A stretch of 64,000 nt of DNA, taken from the NCBI RefSeq assembly GCF_001982635.1, contig NZ_MKFI01000007.1:504501-568500 (forward strand), read 5' to 3'. The position numbers and the translations under genes are program-made. Under the pieces are notes generated by a model. The model was not told the origin of the DNA. It searched no databases and saw only the letters and a program-made list of their open reading frames with translations. Source of the stretch: Bradyrhizobium mercantei (GTDB lineage: Bacteria; Pseudomonadota; Alphaproteobacteria; Rhizobiales; Xanthobacteraceae). Shown here one piece after another: positions 42,192-52,007 of this stretch; position 1 is the first letter of the stretch, and the number at the start of each line of letters is the position of its first letter.

Positions 42192-44570
42192 ATGCAACGC
42201 GTAGGCACAGTGGGCCGCTGCCCGACGATTCGTGGCGGCCTCGCAGCCATTTTTGCCCTGACGTCACTGGGGTTGTTGGCGTCCTGCAATTCCGCGACGG
42301 TCGGCGAAAGCGTCGACGCGTCCCAGCTCGACGTCACCGACAAGGTGCGCTCGCTGGATCTGGCGCAGCGCCAGCCGCAACAGGTCAGCGCGCTGGCGGC
42401 GACGGGCGGCAGCCAGAGCGGCAGCGTCCGCGCGGCGATGTATGATGGAAGCGAGGTGACGGCGGTCGCCGATGCGCGGCCGCAGCCGGCGTCGAACGGC
42501 AATGGCTTCGACCTGAATTTCGAGAGCACGCCGGTGGCGACTGTCGCCAAGGTCGTGCTCGGCGACATCCTGCATGTCGGCTACACCATCGACCCGCGGG
42601 TACAGGGCACCGTGAGCCTCGTGTCGGTCCGCCCGGTGCCGAAATCCGACATGGTGTTCGTGCTTGAGAACGCGCTGCGCCTGAGCGGCGTGGTGCTGCT
42701 CAAGGATACGGCGGGCTATCGCCTGACGCCGCTCGGCGATGCCGTCGGCGGCGGCCGCGTTGATGCCGCGGCAGCCAATCCCGAGGCCGGATTCGGCATC
42801 TCGGTGGTTCCCCTGCAATATGTGTCGGCCCAGACCCTGCTGAAGCTGACCGACAGCTTCGCCACCAGGGCCGGCTCGGTCCGCGCCGATACCACGCGCA
42901 ATCTGCTTTTGATCCAGGGCACCGGCGCCGAGCGCCGCACCGCCGTCGACACCGTGCTCAGCTTCGACGTCGACTGGATGCGTGGCCAATCCGTCGGCAT
43001 CTTCCCGATCTCGAGCGGGTCGCCTGCGCCCGTCATTGCCGAGCTGGAGAAGATCGTCGATTCAGGCGAGAACGGCCTCAGCCAGAACGTCATCAAGTTC
43101 ATGCCGATCCAGCGCCTGAACGCGATCCTGGTCGTGACCAAGAAGCCGGACATGCTGCATACGGCCGCGACCTGGATCAAGCGGCTCGACCGCAACGACA
43201 CCGCGCGCACCTCGGTCCATGTCTACCGCGTCAAATACGGCGATGCGCGCCAGATGGCGCGGGTGCTGACCGACATGTTCCTCGGCGGCTCGTCAGGCAA
43301 CCTGCTCGACAGCGCCGACAGCCAGCTCGCACCCGGCTCCGGCACCTCGTCGACCTCGAGCGTCGCCGACCGGCTGTCGCTCAACAACAACAACGGCTCG
43401 AATTCGGGCATGAGCGGCTTCGCATCCCGCGGCACGTCGGGGACGGGCGGAACCGGCTTGGGCCAGGGATTCGGCGCCGGCGGGCAATCGAACAATCCCA
43501 ACAATCAAGGCCAGGGCAACAATGCCGCGCTGGATAGCGGACGCGGCGCCAGCGGCGGCAACGGCCAGCCCGTGATGCAGGACGTGCGGATCACGCCCGA
43601 TGTCGTGAACAACAATCTGCTGATCTACGCCGACCAGGCCAACTACCGCATCATCGAATCGACGCTGATGCAGATCGACGAACCGCAGCTCCAGGTCGCG
43701 ATCAACGCGACGATCGCCGAGGTCACGCTCAACAACACCCTGTCCTATGGCGTGCAGACCTATCTCACCAGCCAGAACCTCGGCCTGAAGCCGAACACCG
43801 GCTCGATCCTCGGCACCCAGGCCACCGCGGCGCCCGCGACCACCACGGACGCAACCACCGGCGCCGTCTCGGTCGCGGGTTCGCTCACCAACGCCTTCAT
43901 CAACCAGAGCTTCCCGGGCTTCAACTTCCTGATCGGAAACGCAACGCAACCGAGCCTGATCCTGGATGCGCTGCACGCCGTCACCAGCGTCAAGGTGCTC
44001 TCCAATCCGTCGCTGGTCGTGATCAACAACCAGGTCGCGACCCTGCAGGTCGGCGACGTCGTCCCGGTGTCGACCGGCAGCGCGACGGTGCTGACCACGA
44101 GCAACACGGTGGTCAACACCATCGACTATCGCAACACCGGCATCATCCTGAAGGTCTCGCCGCGCGTCAGCGTGAACGGCACCGTGCGGCTCGATGTCGA
44201 GCAGGAGATCAGCAACGTTCCGCAGAGCAACGGCACGGTCAACCTGACGCCGACCGTTTCGGAACGGCGGGTCAAGAGCCAGATTTCAGTGGCCAACGGC
44301 CAGACCGTGCTCCTCGCGGGCCTGATCAGCGAACAGCAGAGCGGCGCGCGCAATGCGCTTCCCGTGCTTGACCAGATTCCCGGCCTCGGTGATGCGTTCG
44401 GACATCAGAGCAACGGCACCCAGCGCACCGAGCTGATCATCTTCATCCGCCCGCAGATCATCCGCAATGGTTCCGACGCCCAGACCGTGGCGGAGGAGCT
44501 GCGATCGAAATTGCGCGGCAGCATCGCCACGACGTCGACCAATGCGCCGATCACCACCAGCTATCACTAG
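42192..44570 (+). CDS. gspD: T2SS secretin GspD, lipoprotein
   Basis: A protein of 792 residues. The signal peptide ends in the lipobox LLASC (Cys32), so it is probably lipidated and may not need a pilotin. The N0 domain (FDLNFESTPVATVAKVVLGD) is followed by N1-N3, interrupted by a Gly/Asn-rich linker (about 390-455). The secretin domain ends LLAGLISEQQSGARNALPVL and TELIIFIRPQIIRNG. It forms the outer-membrane channel of the system. Confidence 0.94.
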   Translation: MQRVGTVGRCPTIRGGLAAIFALTSLGLLASCNSATVGESVDASQLDVTDKVRSLDLAQRQPQQVSALAATGGSQSGSVRAAMYDGSEVTAVADARPQPASNGNGFDLNFESTPVATVAKVVLGDILHVGYTIDPRVQGTVSLVSVRPVPKSDMVFVLENALRLSGVVLLKDTAGYRLTPLGDAVGGGRVDAAAANPEAGFGISVVPLQYVSAQTLLKLTDSFATRAGSVRADTTRNLLLIQGTGAERRTAVDTVLSFDVDWMRGQSVGIFPISSGSPAPVIAELEKIVDSGENGLSQNVIKFMPIQRLNAILVVTKKPDMLHTAATWIKRLDRNDTARTSVHVYRVKYGDARQMARVLTDMFLGGSSGNLLDSADSQLAPGSGTSSTSSVADRLSLNNNNGSNSGMSGFASRGTSGTGGTGLGQGFGAGGQSNNPNNQGQGNNAALDSGRGASGGNGQPVMQDVRITPDVVNNNLLIYADQANYRIIESTLMQIDEPQLQVAINATIAEVTLNNTLSYGVQTYLTSQNLGLKPNTGSILGTQATAAPATTTDATTGAVSVAGSLTNAFINQSFPGFNFLIGNATQPSLILDALHAVTSVKVLSNPSLVVINNQVATLQVGDVVPVSTGSATVLTTSNTVVNTIDYRNTGIILKVSPRVSVNGTVRLDVEQEISNVPQSNGTVNLTPTVSERRVKSQISVANGQTVLLAGLISEQQSGARNALPVLDQIPGLGDAFGHQSNGTQRTELIIFIRPQIIRNGSDAQTVAEELRSKLRGSIATTSTNAPITTSYH

Positions 44571-44583
44571 GCCGGAGGGCAGG

Positions 44584-45120
44584 ATGTGCCGCATGCTCGC
44601 ACAACGGATGAGCCGCTCGGCTTCGCTTGCGGTCCTGCTTTGCGCGATGACCGCCTCGGTCGCGAGCGCCGACAGCGTTGCGCGCGGAGCGGCCGCCTTC
44701 CATCGCGGCGACTATGTCAGGGCGGCGCAGGAGCTTTCGCCGGCCGCCGATCGCAACAACGCAAGGGCGCTCGGCCTGCTCGGCTTCATGTATGAGCACG
44801 GCTTCGGCGTGCCGCAGGCCTACGTCGCCGCAGCCGATCTCTATTATCGCGGCGCCGTGCAGGGCGACCCGTTCGCGCAAGCCCAGCTCGGCCTGTTATA
44901 CGACAAGGGCCACGGCGTTCCGAACGATTACGTGCTGGCCTACAAGTGGCTCAACCTGGCGGCTGCCCGATCCTGCGGGCGGCAGCGCGACGCCTATCTC
45001 CGCTTCCGCGATGCGGTCGCATCAAAACTCTCGACCTATGAGATCATTGCCGGCCAACGGTTTGCATTGGGATGGGTCCCGGACCGGCTGGCGCCCGACA
45101 TGCATCTGACGGTCAAGTAG
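44584..45120 (+). CDS. Sel1-repeat exported protein
   Basis: A protein of 178 residues with a signal peptide (SASLAVLLCAMTASVASADS) and two Sel1 repeats (ARALGLLGFMYEHGFGVPQA and AQAQLGLLYDKGHGVPNDYV). GGAGG lies about 6 bases before ATG 44584. It starts 13 bases after the gspD stop, so it is probably cotranscribed and may assist the T2SS in the periplasm; this is inference from position. Confidence 0.85.
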   Translation: MCRMLAQRMSRSASLAVLLCAMTASVASADSVARGAAAFHRGDYVRAAQELSPAADRNNARALGLLGFMYEHGFGVPQAYVAAADLYYRGAVQGDPFAQAQLGLLYDKGHGVPNDYVLAYKWLNLAAARSCGRQRDAYLRFRDAVASKLSTYEIIAGQRFALGWVPDRLAPDMHLTVK

Positions 45121-45126
45121 CCGCGG

Positions 45127-46626
45127 CTATGACGACATACGCACGCGGCTCGCAGACACCTGCCTCGCTCGCACCTTTCGCCGCCGCAGCCGGCGCCAGC
45201 CGATCACGACGCCGCTGATCGAGACGATCGTACCGACTGCTGAGAGCAGCCACACCACGATGTCGCGCGCCGGCCAGATGCGCAGCAGCAGCGGGAAGTC
45301 GAGGCTGTGCAGGGCGTTGAACAGCCACCGATAGGAACGGCGGCTGTCATCGCTGCGGTCGAGGATCTCGGCGGTGACCGGAGAGACGTGCAGCCAGGTG
45401 TGTGCGGGATCGTTGAAGCCGATCCGCAGCACAGGCAGCTCCCGCGACTGGTGCAGCGTGTACCAATAGGCATCGGGCTCATCGAGCTGCCGCGCGGATA
45501 TCACGGCAGCTTCGGGCATTGCGCGCCGGGCCGCCGCGATGATGTCGTCACGCGAGAGCGTTACGGGCGCACCGGTGGCGGGATCGGCGAGGCTGCGACG
45601 GCCATTGCTGTCGTCGAGCAACATCAGCCGGCGTCTGCCGATCCAGACGAAGCGCACCTCCACTGCCGGCATCGATGGCTGCGACTGGAAGCCCGCAACG
45701 ATATCGGGCCTGTCGTGGCCGCCGTAGCCGACCGCGATCTCGCGGGTGACGCCGCGGCCGGAGAATGCGCCACCGGGATTGAGCGACAGCCAGCCGCTGA
45801 ACATCCAGGTGAAGACGAAGATGCCGCCGATCAGGCCGGCGATGTGATGCCAGGCCATCCAGCCGCGATAGGGTGAGACGGCGCCGCTGGCGTAACGGCG
45901 GGTCAGCCGCAGGCGCAGAATGCCGATCCAGAAGCCGGTGACCGCGACCACGAGGCAGACGCCCGAGATCCACAACACCACGTCCCGCCACAGCGGGCCG
46001 TCCTTGCGCAACACGGTCGGATAGATCCAGTGCGGGATCGAGCCGAGCCAGTTCCAGACCCGCTCCCGCCGCGTGGTGTCGAGCGCGATCTCGCCCGAGC
46101 GCGAGGAGACATAGAGCTCGGTGCCGTCGGCGTCGCCGAGGCTGATCAGATAAAGTGGCCGCAACGGATCGAAGCGCGCGGTGACCGACCATTGATCGCG
46201 CGTCACCGTATCGCGCAATTGCGGCTGCACGGCATGCGGGTGATGGCGAGCGATGGCAAGCGCCTGATCCGGCGTGATGCGGTCGATCACGCTTCCATCG
46301 ATCGCCGAAACGGTGACGGCGGCGCCCTTCCAGGCGGCGATGCGATAGACCGGCGTCTCGTCCATCATCGAGAGCCGCAGGTCGCGCGGATAGTGCTCCA
46401 TCCCGGCGATCGCCATCGCGCGATCCGGCGAGACCTGAACCTTGTTCCAGAGAATGACAGGGAGCGCGGCGAGGCGCTCGCTGTCGGTGAGGCGTGGAAA
46501 GGCCACGTACATCATGACGAGGCCGGAGATGAACCACATCGCGAACAGCAGGCAGGTCGCAATGCCGATCCAGCGATGGACGACATAGAGCCACCGCCGC
46601 CCCCGCCGGATCAGAGCCTTGCGCAT
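45127..46626 (-). CDS. PepSY-domain membrane protein
   Basis: A protein of 499 residues of the PepSY-associated TM family: an N-terminal helix with the characteristic VVHRWIGIATCLLFAMWFIS, further helices near 190 (WISGVCLVVAVTGFWIGILR), 240 (HHIAGLIGGIFVFTWMFSGW) and 450 (ISGVVIGW), and large periplasmic PepSY segments. Start 46626 is 2 bases after the stop of the TonB receptor. Such proteins accompany siderophore or metal receptors and are thought to act as inner-membrane ferric reductases or transport helpers. Confidence 0.85.
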   Translation of the reverse strand: MRKALIRRGRRWLYVVHRWIGIATCLLFAMWFISGLVMMYVAFPRLTDSERLAALPVILWNKVQVSPDRAMAIAGMEHYPRDLRLSMMDETPVYRIAAWKGAAVTVSAIDGSVIDRITPDQALAIARHHPHAVQPQLRDTVTRDQWSVTARFDPLRPLYLISLGDADGTELYVSSRSGEIALDTTRRERVWNWLGSIPHWIYPTVLRKDGPLWRDVVLWISGVCLVVAVTGFWIGILRLRLTRRYASGAVSPYRGWMAWHHIAGLIGGIFVFTWMFSGWLSLNPGGAFSGRGVTREIAVGYGGHDRPDIVAGFQSQPSMPAVEVRFVWIGRRRLMLLDDSNGRRSLADPATGAPVTLSRDDIIAAARRAMPEAAVISARQLDEPDAYWYTLHQSRELPVLRIGFNDPAHTWLHVSPVTAEILDRSDDSRRSYRWLFNALHSLDFPLLLRIWPARDIVVWLLSAVGTIVSISGVVIGWRRLRRRKVRARQVSASRVRMSS

Positions 46627-46628
46627 GA

Positions 46629-48908
46629 TCAGAACTTCACGTTGACGGACAGTTCGGCGGTGCGCGGCATGCCGAGTAACCACTGCCCCGTGCCGTTCGA
46701 GGTCACGGCGTAGACCTTGTCGAACAGATTGTAGACGCGGAACGCAACCGTCGTGCGGTCGTCCGGTTTCCACCTGATGCCGCCGTTGACCACGTTGTAG
46801 CCCGGCCGCAACTGGGTGTTGGCGAGGTCGGAGTACATCGCGCCGACCATCTGCACACCGCCATAGACCGACCAATTCGAAGCGAAGTCCCAGGTCAGCC
46901 AGACGTTCGAGACCTGCTGCGGAACGTTGACGGGAACATTGCCGGCATAGCTGACGATCTTGCCGCCAACCAGCTGGCTGTTGTTGTCGTATTTGGCGCG
47001 CAGCAGCGCCGTGTTGGCGTCGATGCGCCAGCCGTAATCGAGCGCGAGCCCGACCGAGGCCTCGACGCCGCGCGATGATTGCTGCCCGACCTGGAGCGAA
47101 TTTCCGGGATTGCCGGGATCGGCGATGAGCAGATTGTTCTTGACGATCTCATAGCCTGCCAGCGTCCACTCGCCGCGTCCGCCGAGGAACGACTGCTTGA
47201 CGCCGAACTCGGTCTGCTTGCCGGTGGAGAGCTGGAAGTTCTTCTGCGAGGTGGACAACGAGATGAGATTGCCGACCGGGTCGACGCCGACGGCATACTG
47301 GCCGTAGAAGGCGAGATTCTTGATCGGCTCGTATACGAGGCCGGTGCGCCAGCTGGTGCCCGACAGCGCGGTATCGAAGCTGTTTGAAGGTATCTTGTAG
47401 TCGGTGCGGTCCACCTCCGGACGATCGTATCGGACGCCGGTCACGAGCGACAATTGATCGGTCAGCTTCAGCCGGTCCTCGGCAAACAGCGCGTATTGAT
47501 TGACGATCGAATTGAAGCCCGGCGTGGTTGCGGTCGTTGTTGCGAAAAACGATCCGGGATCGAACACGTACGGATTCACCGACGACGCGCCGCCATAGGG
47601 TGAGTTGTTGGTGTGGAAGAACTCGATGTGATTGACATCAAAGCCGGCAACGAACTGGTTCGCCAGGCCGAGGATGTGACCGCTGAACGTCGCGTCCATC
47701 CGGTTGCCGGACTGCTTCTGGTCGTGGAAGATCTCGATATAGCTGGAGCGGTCGATCAGCTGCGTCTTCGGATTGAAGGTGTAGTTCTCGATGTCGCGCC
47801 AGTGCCGTTCGCTGGTCAGATAATACAGCGTGTTGTTGATCTTGACGCCGTCGGCGACATCCCACTCGGTCTTGAACTGGGTCCAGCTGTCCTTGTAGCG
47901 AATGGTGCTATCGAGCGCATTGTAGTTCTTGAAGCGCAGCGCGTCCTGGATCGCGCCGTTGATCAGCGGCGTGCCGAAATAGCGCGACGGGCTGCGGTCA
48001 CCATAGTCTTCCGACAACGTGAAGGCCAGATTCTCCGAGGCCTGCACCCGCACGGCGGCCGAGACCGCGACATTCGAGGTCTTGTCGCGATCGACCCAGC
48101 CGTCCGACATGTTGCCGGTGGCGTTGATGCGATACGACACATTGGGATTGATCGGACCGGTAGAGTCCACTGACAGCCGCCGCGTCATGTTGCTGTCGAG
48201 CGAGACCTCGGCCTCGTTGTACGGCGTGGCTAACGGCTTCTTCGGAACCACGTTGACGACGCCGCCGATCGCGCCTTCGCCGTACAGCACCGAGGCCGGG
48301 CCGCGCAGCACCTCGATGCGCTGTGCCGACCAGGTGTCGTAGGGGAATGTCAGGGTGCCGGAGCCGATATAGAAGCGCGTGCCGTCGTAGAGCGTCATCA
48401 CCGAATTGCTGCCGGCAAAGCCGCGGGTGCTGAACGACAGGCCACCATTACCGGGCGCCGGCGTTGCGGTGAAGCCCGTCGCATTCTGGGTGACGGCATC
48501 GAGCACATTATGCTGGCCGCGTTCCTCGATGGTCTGCGCCGTGATGATCTCGACGCTGGCGGGCGTCTGCAACGGCGTCAGATTGAGACGGCTGCCGGTG
48601 CCGCCTGGCGTGGTGGCATTGAGCGTCGGCGATGCCGCCCCGGATGTACCTGACGCTGCCGCGCGCGGCGTGTTGCCGGTGGCCGCGGCCGTTGCGGCAG
48701 GCCTGGCACGCGGCCGCGACGCAGCGGCGGTATTGCTGCTTCGCGCGGCAGGCTTGGGCTTTGCGGAGGCTAAGGGCGCGACCTCGATCGGATCGAGCCT
48801 GGTGGGTGCAGCGGTTTGTGCCGAGCCTTCGGCCGGCAGCAACAACGATGACAGGGAGCAGACGAGACCGAGGCGCCAGTTGCGCGCAACGGAGAAGGAC
48901 GAGGACAT
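46629..48908 (-). CDS. TonB-dependent outer-membrane receptor
   Basis: A protein of 759 residues. A signal peptide (LGLVCSLSSLLLPAEGSAQT) is followed by a plug domain (SVEIITAQTIEERGQHNVLD, IEVLRGPASVLYGEGAIGG) and a 22-strand barrel ending in Phe (AELSVNVKF). The overall style is that of siderophore receptors, yet a cobalamin riboswitch lies upstream, so the cargo may be a corrinoid or a cobalt chelate. Start 48908 gives a correct signal peptide. It is cotranscribed with the PepSY protein. Confidence 0.9.
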   Translation of the reverse strand: MSSSFSVARNWRLGLVCSLSSLLLPAEGSAQTAAPTRLDPIEVAPLASAKPKPAARSSNTAAASRPRARPAATAAATGNTPRAAASGTSGAASPTLNATTPGGTGSRLNLTPLQTPASVEIITAQTIEERGQHNVLDAVTQNATGFTATPAPGNGGLSFSTRGFAGSNSVMTLYDGTRFYIGSGTLTFPYDTWSAQRIEVLRGPASVLYGEGAIGGVVNVVPKKPLATPYNEAEVSLDSNMTRRLSVDSTGPINPNVSYRINATGNMSDGWVDRDKTSNVAVSAAVRVQASENLAFTLSEDYGDRSPSRYFGTPLINGAIQDALRFKNYNALDSTIRYKDSWTQFKTEWDVADGVKINNTLYYLTSERHWRDIENYTFNPKTQLIDRSSYIEIFHDQKQSGNRMDATFSGHILGLANQFVAGFDVNHIEFFHTNNSPYGGASSVNPYVFDPGSFFATTTATTPGFNSIVNQYALFAEDRLKLTDQLSLVTGVRYDRPEVDRTDYKIPSNSFDTALSGTSWRTGLVYEPIKNLAFYGQYAVGVDPVGNLISLSTSQKNFQLSTGKQTEFGVKQSFLGGRGEWTLAGYEIVKNNLLIADPGNPGNSLQVGQQSSRGVEASVGLALDYGWRIDANTALLRAKYDNNSQLVGGKIVSYAGNVPVNVPQQVSNVWLTWDFASNWSVYGGVQMVGAMYSDLANTQLRPGYNVVNGGIRWKPDDRTTVAFRVYNLFDKVYAVTSNGTGQWLLGMPRTAELSVNVKF

Positions 48909-49030
48909 GAAACGACTCGCGGTAACGTGGCACGTCACCGCGAACGCGGACTGGCGCATTGCCCAAAAGGCAGTGCTCCGATCCCACCAGGACGCCCCCG
49001 CCCGATGTGCTCGCGTGTGACCACGACTGA

Positions 49031-49199
49031 CGGCAGGTCTCCTGGCTCACGGGTCATCGCCTGTCGACGCCTTCCCGGGCCGATGGCCCAGTGGCAAAAT
49101 GACGAAAGGCTCGCCGTTTACAGTTGCGGGGACAGCTGCGGCATTGGGGTTACCCTCGCACCGCATTCCCTTTTGATCCCCGAAGGGAACCGTCGGCAA
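49031..49199 (-). ncRNA. Cobalamin (AdoCbl) riboswitch
   Basis: On the minus strand the conserved elements appear in order: GAATGCGGTGCGAGGGTAAC, GCCGCAGCTGTCCCCGCAAC followed by TGTAA, the B12-box-like TTTTGCCACTGGGCC, and GAGCCAGGAGACCTGCCG at the 3' end. These are the hallmarks of the B12 riboswitch. It ends about 120 bases upstream of the TonB receptor start and should repress receptor and PepSY expression when B12 is abundant. Confidence 0.95.
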
Positions 49200-49318
49200 A
49201 AACGATAGGTGCTGGGGACAGGGCTGTCAATTCGATGTGATTGTCGCACACATGCTTTGCGCGATCAGCGTGGCCGCGACGTCACAACGGACTCGCAACT
49301 TACACGATCACTTCTCGT

Positions 49319-49424
49319 CCCGTCATCCTGAGGAGCCGCGAAGCGGCGTCTCGAAGGATCGACGGCCGCCGGCCGGGCCGTACATCCTTCGAGGCTCGCT
49401 CCGCTCGCACCTCAGGATGACGGG
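49319..49424. repeat. Intergenic inverted repeat, GTCATCCTGAGG family copy 2
   Basis: Arms CCCGTCATCCTGAGG (49319-49333) and CCTCAGGATGACGGG (49410-49424) are perfect; internal CGAAGGAT and ATCCTTCG parts match copy 1 at 11321-11427. It separates the cobW gene end from the riboswitch. Confidence 0.85.
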
Positions 49425-49433
49425 AACGCAAGT

Positions 49434-50363
49434 TCACTCCTGGTCGACACACCCTTCCATGATTGAATCGATCTCGGCGCGCGAGAGAGCGCCCATCTCG
49501 GCGATGAAGACCAGTCGCGTGCGCGGCACGCCGGGAGCCGGCACGCCGCCGGCAGCCAAGGTCGCGCGGCCGCCGGCGAGTTGAAAGACCGTCAGCCGCC
49601 CGGGCTGCTCCACCGTCTCGAACAATCCCTTCGCCCGCGCCAGCTTCGGCGCCAGCCTGCCGATCGCCTGCTGCAGACGCGGCAGCCGCACCGGCCGCTC
49701 CGAGGTCCAGCTCAGCGTCTCGAACCGGTCAGCCACCGGCCGGCGCGGCGCGACGTCACGCGGCGCCGGCACATGATCGAGATCCACCGGAAACAGCAAC
49801 TCCGCCGGCACCTCGCCATGCAAGGCGTCGACGACCACGGCCGCCGGACGCACCGCGCGCACGGCGCCGCGGATTGCAGCACACGCGGCCGCGTCGGCCA
49901 GATCGACCTTGCTCAGCGCCACCACATCGGCCGCTCGCAGCTGCGAGCGCAACAGCGCATCGTCCAGCGCGGCCGCAGGCTGCGTCGCGTCGACCACGCA
50001 CAGCACCGTCTCCAGCGGCGCCTCCTTCCAGATCGCGGGATCCATCAGGTTGCGGACGATGTCGGCGGGATCGGCGATTCCGCTGGTCTCGATCACGATG
50101 AATTCGGGACGCGGATCACGCCGCAGCAAGGTGGCGAGCGTGCGCAGCAGATCGCCCTCCAGCGTGCAGCAGATGCAGCCATTGCTCAGGCTGACCACGC
50201 CGTCGCTGGCGCCGGCGATCAGCTCGGCGTCGATGTTGATCGCGCCGAAATCATTGACCACGGCGGCGATGCGCCGGCCCTGCGCGTGCGCCAGCAGATG
50301 GTTGACGACCGTGGTCTTGCCCGCCCCGAGAAAACCCGCGACCAGCAGGATCGGGACCGGCAT
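49434..50363 (-). CDS. CobW/COG0523-family GTPase metallochaperone
   Basis: A protein of 309 residues. The P-loop is GFLGAGKTT (10-18), the metal-binding CxCC motif is GCICC (63-66), VVALSKVDL is the NKxD-like region, and a CobW C-terminal domain (RLTVFQLAGG) follows. Start 50363 leaves 1 base after the upstream stop, so it is cotranscribed with the amidohydrolase. COG0523 proteins deliver Zn or Co, or act on metal-requiring enzymes. Supplying metal to the neighbouring amidohydrolase is a plausible role. Confidence 0.9.
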   Translation of the reverse strand: MPVPILLVAGFLGAGKTTVVNHLLAHAQGRRIAAVVNDFGAINIDAELIAGASDGVVSLSNGCICCTLEGDLLRTLATLLRRDPRPEFIVIETSGIADPADIVRNLMDPAIWKEAPLETVLCVVDATQPAAALDDALLRSQLRAADVVALSKVDLADAAACAAIRGAVRAVRPAAVVVDALHGEVPAELLFPVDLDHVPAPRDVAPRRPVADRFETLSWTSERPVRLPRLQQAIGRLAPKLARAKGLFETVEQPGRLTVFQLAGGRATLAAGGVPAPGVPRTRLVFIAEMGALSRAEIDSIMEGCVDQE

Positions 50364-50364
50364 C

Positions 50365-51855
50365 TCAGCCCCCGGTGACGGGCCGGCGCACCGGCCGGCC
50401 GGGACGTGCCGCGACGTCGAGGATGCCGTCATTGATCAGCGGCTGACCGCTGACCACAAGATGCCGCACGCCTTCCGCCGGACGGTTCATCGCCGAGAAG
50501 GTCGCGCGGTCGCTCAGCGTCTCGAAGTCGAACACCACGACATCGGCATCGGCGCCGGCCTGCAGTCGGCCCTTGGCGCGCATCGCCGGCGTGCTGGCCG
50601 ACAGGATCTCGGCCGGGATCAGCGCGCATTTGCGGATGCCCTCGAGCAGCGAGACCTTCTTGCGTTCGCGCACCCATTCGCGGATGAAGCGGGTGAAACA
50701 GCCGGCCGAGCGCGGATGCGAGGTGGCATCGTCGGGCAGCGGCCAGGCGTCGCCGCTGTAGGGGCGGCCGTCCGACAGCGTCCACGGCATCGCGTCGGAG
50801 GCGATCGCGCCGCCCGGATACAGCACCGCCATGTCGAGCAGATCGCGATGATGCGCGTTGTTGTCGATGTCGAGCACATGCCACAGCACCAGCGTCGAGG
50901 GCTCTGCGGCCTGCGCCGCCAAGAGCTCCTCGCGGCTGCCGAAGCGATGCCCGTCGGTCACGCGCTGCACCGAATCATAACCGAGGCCGTTGCGCTCCTC
51001 GAATTTGGGATCGCTGAAGAAGGTCGCGGCCAGCACGGTCGAACCGGTGCCGTAGGGATAGGCCTCCACCGTGATCGGCAGGCCCTGCGCCTGCGCTTTG
51101 GCGATCAGCCCGACGCAGCGTTCGATATCGGTCTTGCTCGACGAGTTGAAGTGGCAGATGTGCATATGCGCGCCGGTGGCGCCGGCATAGCCGATCAGGC
51201 GGATATAGGCCTCGGCCGCGCTCTCGGGATCGATGCGCGACATGTAGGCGACGTGGGTGAAGGTCGGCACCGCGTGATCGGCCGCGAGCTGGCACACCGC
51301 GGTCAATTCCTGCACGCCGGCACCCGGCGCATAGGCGTTGAGAATGCCGATGCCGATGCCGCCCTCGTTCAGCCCGTTGGCAAGGCGCTCGAGGATGCCG
51401 CCGACCTCGCTCTCGGTCGCGACGTTCTCGATCCAGCGGCGATCGCGCATGGCGCTGCCGAACGATTCCAGCGAGCTCTCCGAATTCGAGCCGGTCATCG
51501 CGCCGATCCGCGCGAAGGCCCAATTGGTCGCGGCGCCGTAGTTCAGCACCCGGCCCTTCTCGGCCTGCCGCTTGTACCAGGATGCCACCGGCAATACGCC
51601 GGCTTCGAGGTCGAGCGATGTCGTCACCCCGTCGAACGCCTGCATGCGATCGGCTGGAATGGTCTGGCCATGGGCGTGCAGGTCGATGAAGCCCGGCGCG
51701 ACCACGAGCCCGGTCGCATCGATCTGCCGCTCGGCGCCGCCAAGGCCGGTACCCACAGCGGCGATCTTGCCGTCGACGACGGCGACGTCGCCGATCGCGT
51801 CCATCCCGCTGGCCGGATCCACCACCCGGCCGCCGCTGATCACCAAGCCACCCAT
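50365..51855 (-). CDS. Amidohydrolase, N-acyl-D-amino-acid deacylase-like
   Basis: A protein of 496 residues. The opening is typical of cyclic amidohydrolases (LVISGGRVVDPASGMDAIGD), followed by metal ligands in GFIDLHAHGQ, later TFTHVAYMS and HMHICHFNSS (His ligands), and a C-terminal beta-sandwich (ADVVVFDFETLSDRATFSAM). It resembles D-aminoacylases and D-glutamate deacylases. It is metal-dependent and cotranscribed with a CobW GTPase downstream. The substrate is not determined. Confidence 0.87.
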   Translation of the reverse strand: MGGLVISGGRVVDPASGMDAIGDVAVVDGKIAAVGTGLGGAERQIDATGLVVAPGFIDLHAHGQTIPADRMQAFDGVTTSLDLEAGVLPVASWYKRQAEKGRVLNYGAATNWAFARIGAMTGSNSESSLESFGSAMRDRRWIENVATESEVGGILERLANGLNEGGIGIGILNAYAPGAGVQELTAVCQLAADHAVPTFTHVAYMSRIDPESAAEAYIRLIGYAGATGAHMHICHFNSSSKTDIERCVGLIAKAQAQGLPITVEAYPYGTGSTVLAATFFSDPKFEERNGLGYDSVQRVTDGHRFGSREELLAAQAAEPSTLVLWHVLDIDNNAHHRDLLDMAVLYPGGAIASDAMPWTLSDGRPYSGDAWPLPDDATSHPRSAGCFTRFIREWVRERKKVSLLEGIRKCALIPAEILSASTPAMRAKGRLQAGADADVVVFDFETLSDRATFSAMNRPAEGVRHLVVSGQPLINDGILDVAARPGRPVRRPVTGG

Positions 51856-52007
51856 CTCGCCACTCCCCGCATTCCGAAACCGACCGGTCTCTTTCGCGCA
51901 CAGAGAAGCGCATCGCGGTCATCGCAGCAACCCGGCCAGGGTTGTGGCGACATGCTGTGGCGGAATATCCGCCGCGCCGTAACGGAGATTGCGGATAGAG
52001 ACCCTCT

